Shown: piece after piece, positions 5,990-7,991 of the stretch | Position numbering within the stretch: the first letter of the stretch is position 1 | Layout of the letters: each line of letters starts with the position of its first letter | Assembly: GCA_013813675.1 (NCBI GenBank) | Contig: JACCRH010000017.1 | Span: 1-7,991 of the forward strand | Length of the DNA stretch: 7,991 bases | From: Gemmatimonadales bacterium | Lineage (GTDB): Bacteria > Gemmatimonadota > Gemmatimonadetes > Gemmatimonadales > GWC2-71-9 | Direction: 5' to 3' | Made by a program: the position numbers and the translations under genes | Notes under the pieces: generated by a model | Databases searched by the model: none | Told to the model about the DNA's origin: nothing | The model's input: the letters and a program-made list of their open reading frames with translations, nothing else

Positions 5990-6367
5990 CTACGGATTGG
6001 GGCGCTCGCCTTCCCGTTCCCGGGCCTTCAACTCGTCCAGCAGAGTGTCGAGGAGGCCGAAGGAGCCCTCCCAGAACCGGCGGTAGTTCTCCAGCCATTG
6101 GGTGGCTTCCGCCAGCGGCTTGGCCTCTAGCCGGCGCGGGCGCCGCTGGGCGTCGCGGCCGCGAGACACCAGGCCGGCGCGCTCCAACACTTTGAGATGT
6201 TTGGAGATAGCCGGCTGGCTCATGGCGAATGGCCGGGCCAGCTCTGCGACCGAAGCCTCACCCGATGCGAGGCGGGCCAGGATGTCACGGCGGGTGGCAT
6301 CCGCGAGGGCGGCGAAGACTTGGTCGAGCCGTTTGGGACGGTGCTTTTCATAACCTCTAGGTTTCAT
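5990..6367 (-). CDS. ArsR-family winged-helix transcriptional repressor
   Basis: This 125-residue protein begins its conserved domain at LDQVFAALADATRRDILARL (14-33). The helix-turn-helix is VAELARPFAMSQPAISKHLKVLERAGLV (40-67), with recognition helix SQPAISKHLKVLE. The wing (GRDAQRRPRRLEAKPL) and C-terminal dimerisation helix (WLENYRRFWEGSF..LLDTLLDEL) follow. It lacks the ELCVC metal site of arsenic and cadmium sensors, so it is probably not a metal sensor. It belongs to the subgroup paired with SRPBCC proteins. The ATG at 6365-6367 is the only in-frame start before the domain; an in-frame TAG lies a few codons upstream, and no usable Shine-Dalgarno precedes it. It likely represses its own operon through the palindromes overlapping its start. 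Confidence 0.92.
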   Translation of the reverse strand: MKPRGYEKHRPKRLDQVFAALADATRRDILARLASGEASVAELARPFAMSQPAISKHLKVLERAGLVSRGRDAQRRPRRLEAKPLAEATQWLENYRRFWEGSFGLLDTLLDELKAREREGERPNP

Positions 6368-6382
6368 AACCTCTAGGTTATG
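6347..6382. promoter_or_regulatory. Candidate ArsR operator: 16-bp tandem repeat with palindrome over the arsR start codon
   Basis: TTCATAACCTCTAGGT occurs twice in exact tandem (6347-6362 and 6363-6378). The right copy belongs to an 18-base palindrome CATAACCTCTAGGTTATG (6365-6382; 8-bp arms, 2-base centre). The left copy keeps the inner palindrome AACCTCTAGGTT (6352-6363). The arsR ATG lies inside the right palindrome, and the left copy lies in codons 2-6. Palindromes of this size at their own promoter are typical ArsR-dimer sites. That this protein binds here is inferred. Confidence 0.7.
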
Positions 6383-6403
6383 CTATCCGCGTAGCCGAGT
6401 CAA
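6375..6403 (-). promoter_or_regulatory. Candidate arsR promoter, overlapping the operator
   Basis: On the minus strand, TTGACT (6398-6403) is followed after a 17-base spacer by TAACCT (6375-6380), which ends 7 bases before the arsR ATG. The -10 lies within the right palindrome, so a bound repressor would block RNA polymerase. The spacing suggests a leaderless or nearly leaderless arsR transcript. Confidence 0.5.
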
Positions 6404-6436
6404 GCCTGTGGCCGTCGGCAAGGGTCGCCCGACGTA

Positions 6437-6475
6437 GAAGCGACAGCGAGTCATGGGCCGGCTCGCTGTCGCTTC
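6437..6475. terminator. Perfect 14-bp inverted repeat downstream of the RCC1 fragment; candidate terminator
   Basis: GAAGCGACAGCGAG (6437-6450) and CTCGCTGTCGCTTC (6462-6475) are exact reverse complements with an 11-base loop. On the minus strand it follows the stop of the RCC1 fragment (6516) by 40 bases and precedes the arsR promoter, so it would insulate arsR. No T-run follows on either strand, so intrinsic termination is uncertain. Confidence 0.5.
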
Positions 6476-6515
6476 AACCCTCCACCAAGGACTGATCGAT
6501 CGTCTACCGTCCCGA

Positions 6516-7045
6516 CTAATCGCTACCGGCAACCGGGGAGGGCGTCAGCTGATCGGAAAAAGTGCCGTCGCCTAGCTTGCCGTAACCATTCCAGCCCCAG
6601 CAGTAGGCCACAGCGGCGGGGGTCCTCCCACAGGTATGGGAGCTGCCCGCACTGACTTGGCTGAACAAGAGCCCGCCGGCAACCGGGACCGGGCTCAGGC
6701 GCATGGTCTTGGTCCCGTCGCCGATCGCGCCTTCAAGATTCCAGCCCCAGCAGTGGGCCCGCTTGTTCGTGGTCTCGCCACAGGCGTGGAAATGGCCCGC
6801 GCTCACGCGGGTGAAATCCAGCCCGCCGGCCACCGGGACCTTCGGCCAGAGCCGATTGCTGGTCTTGCCATCCCCCGTCTGTCCAACATTGCCATTCCCC
6901 CAGCAGTACGCCTGTCGGTCGTGGTCACGCCGCAGGTGTGGAGCTGGCCCGCACTCACCTGACGGAACTGGCGTTGCCCCGCAACCGCTACCGCGGTGAG
7001 ACGTGAGGTGGTGGTGCCGTCGCCGAGTTGGCCGAGACCGTTCGG
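6516..7045 (-). pseudogene. RCC1-repeat (beta-propeller) gene fragment, frameshifted, 5' end missing
   Basis: About three and a half RCC1 repeats of ~50 residues can be read leftwards. The first piece (about 7045-6914) gives NGLGQLGDGTTTSRL and then FRQVSAGQLHTCGVTTTD. The frame then shifts by one missing base at 6911-6916. The second piece gives QAYCWGNGNVGQTGDG, FTRVSAGHFHACG, AHCWGWNLEGAIGDG, FSQVSAGSSHTCG, AYCWGWNGYGKLGDG, and stops after TPSPVAGSD. The CWG and GDGT motifs mark the bacterial, usually secreted, RCC1 group, whose repeats form propeller blades. No start codon or signal peptide belongs to the RCC1 frame; the ATG at 7050-7052 opens a different frame. The end falls inside a repeat. 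With the opposite-strand fragment at 7082-7320 it looks like a broken, rearranged gene. Sequencing or assembly error is a real alternative. Confidence 0.8.
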
Positions 7046-7081
7046 GAGTCATGCGCTCAGGAGTTCTTTTTACACAGCGCC

Positions 7082-7320
7082 ACGGCGGCGGCGGCGGGGC
7101 TGACCTTCACTGCCGTCAGTACGGGCGGCAATCACAGCTGCGCGCTCGCCTCGGGTGGCAGGCCTACTGCTGGGGAAGGAATCTCGAAGGCCAGTTGGGT
7201 GACGGCACGACCACCGACAGGCTGACCCCGGTGCCCGTCGCCGGCGGGCTCGGGTTCCTCCAGATCGGCGCGGGCGCCGAGCACACCTGCGGCATCACCG
7301 CGAACGATCGCGCCTATTGC
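7082..7320 (+). pseudogene. RCC1-repeat gene fragment on the opposite strand, frameshifted and truncated at both ends
   Basis: Reading rightwards, AAAAGLTFTAVSTGGNHSCALASGG (first frame, 7085-7159) is followed by a one-base loss at 7159-7161. It then continues QAYCWGRNLEGQLGDGTTTD, LTPVPVAGGLGF, QIGAGAEHTCGITANDRAYC in the next frame and loses homology at 7320. The next codons (IRAYDIV) come from a hairpin and replace the expected WG. There is no credible start; upstream codons in frame (QEFFLHSAT) do not look like a repeat. This fragment and the minus-strand one lie head to head, about 37 bases apart. It ends exactly where the other begins in the repeat unit, so the two could be halves of one gene. 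Confidence 0.78.
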
Positions 7321-7322
7321 AT

Positions 7323-7351
7323 AAGGGCCTATGACATCGTCATAGGCCCTT
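7323..7351. terminator. Strong hairpin (13-bp stem, 3-base loop), likely terminator of the tRNA-Asn transcript
   Basis: AAGGGCCTATGAC (7323-7335) and GTCATAGGCCCTT (7339-7351) pair perfectly around ATC. On the minus strand it starts 34 bases after the tRNA 3' end, a sensible place for termination. The stem ends in TT followed by AT rather than a long T-run. It starts 2 bases after RCC1 homology ends, so it may mark the rearrangement boundary. Confidence 0.6.
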
Positions 7352-7385
7352 GGAGGCGTGAGGGGTAAGCTGTTGTTTTCGACAG

Positions 7386-7458
7386 CTCCCGAGGAGGGAC
7401 TCGAACCCCCGACCCGGTGATTAACAGTCACCTGCTCTACCAACTGAGCTACTCGGGA
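7386..7458 (-). tRNA. tRNA-Asn (anticodon GTT)
   Basis: The 73-base cloverleaf is complete. The acceptor stem TCCCGAG pairs with CTCGGGA, with discriminator base G as expected for tRNA-Asn. The D arm is GCTC-AGTTGGTA-GAGC. The anticodon stem GGTGA/TCACC encloses CTGTTAA with anticodon GTT. The variable loop is GGGTC, and the T arm is GGGGG-TTCGAGT-CCCTC with one G-U pair. CCA is not encoded (CTG follows the discriminator), so it must be added enzymatically. I found no direct repeat of its 3' end in the window, so there is no sign of an att site. Confidence 0.96.
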
Positions 7459-7482
7459 AGACGTTTCGACGAAAGCAGATGC

Positions 7483-7511
7483 AATCTCACCAAGGGCCAC
7501 TCGAGGGTCAA
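7483..7511 (-). promoter_or_regulatory. Candidate promoter of the tRNA-Asn gene
   Basis: On the minus strand, TTGACC (7506-7511) is followed after 17 bases by GAGATT (7483-7488), which has A, A and T at consensus positions 2, 4 and 6. Transcription would begin about 18 bases before the tRNA 5' end, leaving a short leader for RNase P. The -35 is good and the -10 weak. Confidence 0.4.
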
Positions 7512-7770
7512 GCCAGTTTTTGCGATTGAGAAGACGGATCGTAGCTTGGTGGTAGGGTGCAAGGTTCGGCCACGCCGGGAACTCGCCCCCCCTTTCCAAG
7601 GCCCCAAGCTATCTACGCATTTGGCAGCATCGCTGGTGATGCCGTTCTCTGCACGCCCCGCCCTGAAGAGCGGCTGTTCACTTGTCGGTGGGCCGACGCG
7701 CAGGCCAAGTATTGCAGCGAAAAGAGAGGGCACGATGTATGCCTAAACCATTGGTGAAAAACATGTTACA
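7512..7770. other. Non-coding stretch with no recognisable gene
   Basis: The frames open across this part (about 66-109 codons) overlap each other, lack a Shine-Dalgarno and resemble no family I know. Base composition is less GC-rich than the genes. The only structure seen is a spaced inverted repeat that begins here: GTGAAAA (7754-7760) and TTTTCAC (7785-7791). Confidence 0.5.
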
Positions 7771-7808
7771 TTGACACCAGTGGCTTTTCACGGCAGGTTT
7801 CTTACCTT
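7771..7808 (+). promoter_or_regulatory. Candidate promoter elements upstream of holB
   Basis: A perfect -35 hexamer TTGACA lies at 7771-7776. TACCTT at 7803-7808 ends 6 bases before the ATG, in the leaderless position seen at other genes here. The two are 26 bases apart, too far to act as a pair. Either TTGACA works with a poor -10 near 7794-7799 (CAGGTT, 17-base spacer), or TACCTT acts without a clear -35. No Shine-Dalgarno precedes the start. Confidence 0.4.
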
Positions 7809-7814
7809 GTCTTT

Positions 7815-7991
7815 ATGCCTCTGACTCCCCTGTTTGGGCATCTAGAGACCAGGCGTCGCCTGGCCAAAGCAGTACGAGCGGGCACGCTGCCGCAGGTCCT
7901 ACTGTTTACAGGTCCGACAGGCGTCGGAAAGCAGCGCCTGGCCCTCTGGTTGGGCCAACTGATCTTCTGCGAGCGCGCGGGAGAGGAGCCC
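7815..7991 (+). CDS. holB: DNA polymerase III delta' subunit, N-terminal part (3' end outside window)
   Basis: The first 59 residues run to the window edge. The N-terminus MPLTPLFGHLETRRRLAKAV (GH followed by an Arg-rich helix) and the Walker A-like LLFTGPTGVGKQRLALWLGQ (P-loop G33-Q40, lysine K39) are typical of the DnaX/HolB clamp-loader AAA+ family. The first cysteine of the zinc-binding module is probably C52 in IFCERAGEEP. In HolB and DnaX four cysteines follow the P-loop. Delta' helps open and load the sliding clamp during replication. DnaX (gamma/tau) is the alternative. HolB is preferred because the short FGH-type start right at the N-terminus is usual there, but DnaX cannot be excluded from 59 residues. 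A tRNA-Asn lies upstream on the opposite strand. Confidence 0.8.
   Translation, partial: MPLTPLFGHLETRRRLAKAVRAGTLPQVLLFTGPTGVGKQRLALWLGQLIFCERAGEEP

Noticed and set aside
5949..6098. N-terminal extension of the SRPBCC protein to the ATG at 6096-6098
   Set aside because: The extension overlaps arsR and has no family similarity, while a strong AAAGGAGAT lies just before the ATG at 5946-5948.
6909..7164. Programmed ribosomal frameshifting at the CAGGC sites in the RCC1 fragments
   Set aside because: No slippery heptamer or stimulatory structure is evident, and both fragments also lack proper ends, so gene decay or sequence error is simpler.
7020..7360. Site-specific invertible switch acting on the RCC1 segment
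   Set aside because: The inverted match at the boundaries is only about 4 bases and no recombinase gene is nearby, so a controlled switch is not supported. The inversion itself is kept as a finding.
7386..7458. tRNA-Asn as an integration (att) site for a mobile element
   Set aside because: No integrase and no duplicated 3' tRNA sequence were found in the window.
7417..7757. Open frames of 66 to 109 codons in the region right of the tRNA
   Set aside because: They overlap one another and the tRNA, have no RBS and match nothing recognisable.

Overview
The window is a GC-rich bacterial chromosome segment with densely packed housekeeping and accessory genes. The mix of a PhoX/DUF839 protein, a secreted-type RCC1-repeat family with CWG motifs, ArsR-SRPBCC-VOC clusters and several starts without a Shine-Dalgarno suggests a soil or aquatic lineage such as Gemmatimonadota. 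That placement is an inference with moderate to low confidence, since no taxonomic marker is present. I see no CRISPR array, transposase, integrase or phage gene.

Layout. At the left edge is the C-terminal part of a PhoX-like protein (+). It converges, across a perfect 25-bp-arm hairpin, on a group II PLP-dependent amino acid decarboxylase (-). The decarboxylase is divergent from a rightward run of three genes with no gaps to speak of. These are an AlkA-like HhH-GPD DNA glycosylase, a small unrecognised protein with a disordered Pro/Arg-rich tail, and a three-domain persulfide dioxygenase/pseudorhodanese/rhodanese fusion of the CstB type. Then comes a leftward cluster: an ArsR-family repressor, an SRPBCC (AHSA1-like) protein and a VOC/PhnB-like protein. 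Its promoter carries a 16-bp tandem duplication with an 18-bp palindrome over the start codon. Wedged between this cluster and the dioxygenase is a 45-codon remnant that reads as the C-terminus of an AlkD-like alkylation repair protein.

The right part holds the debris of an RCC1 beta-propeller gene. Two fragments lie head to head on opposite strands, and each carries a one-base frameshift at the same place in its repeat unit. They look like pieces of one gene rearranged by inversion, or else an assembly chimera. To their right are a hairpin, a tRNA-Asn(GTT) gene (-), about 300 bases with no recognisable gene, and the first 59 codons of the DNA polymerase III delta' subunit (holB, +).

How the genes relate. 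The dioxygenase fusion points to detoxification of sulfide and persulfide. The ArsR cluster is probably one autoregulated operon. Two alkylation-repair families occur here, one intact (AlkA-like) and one decayed (AlkD-like). Across the window, four genes without a good Shine-Dalgarno have a -10-like hexamer ending 6 or 7 bases before the ATG, which suggests leaderless transcripts. I did not find a clear new multi-gene system. The most unusual items are the rearranged RCC1 locus, the hidden AlkD remnant, the operator that overlaps the arsR start codon, and the leaderless-start pattern.
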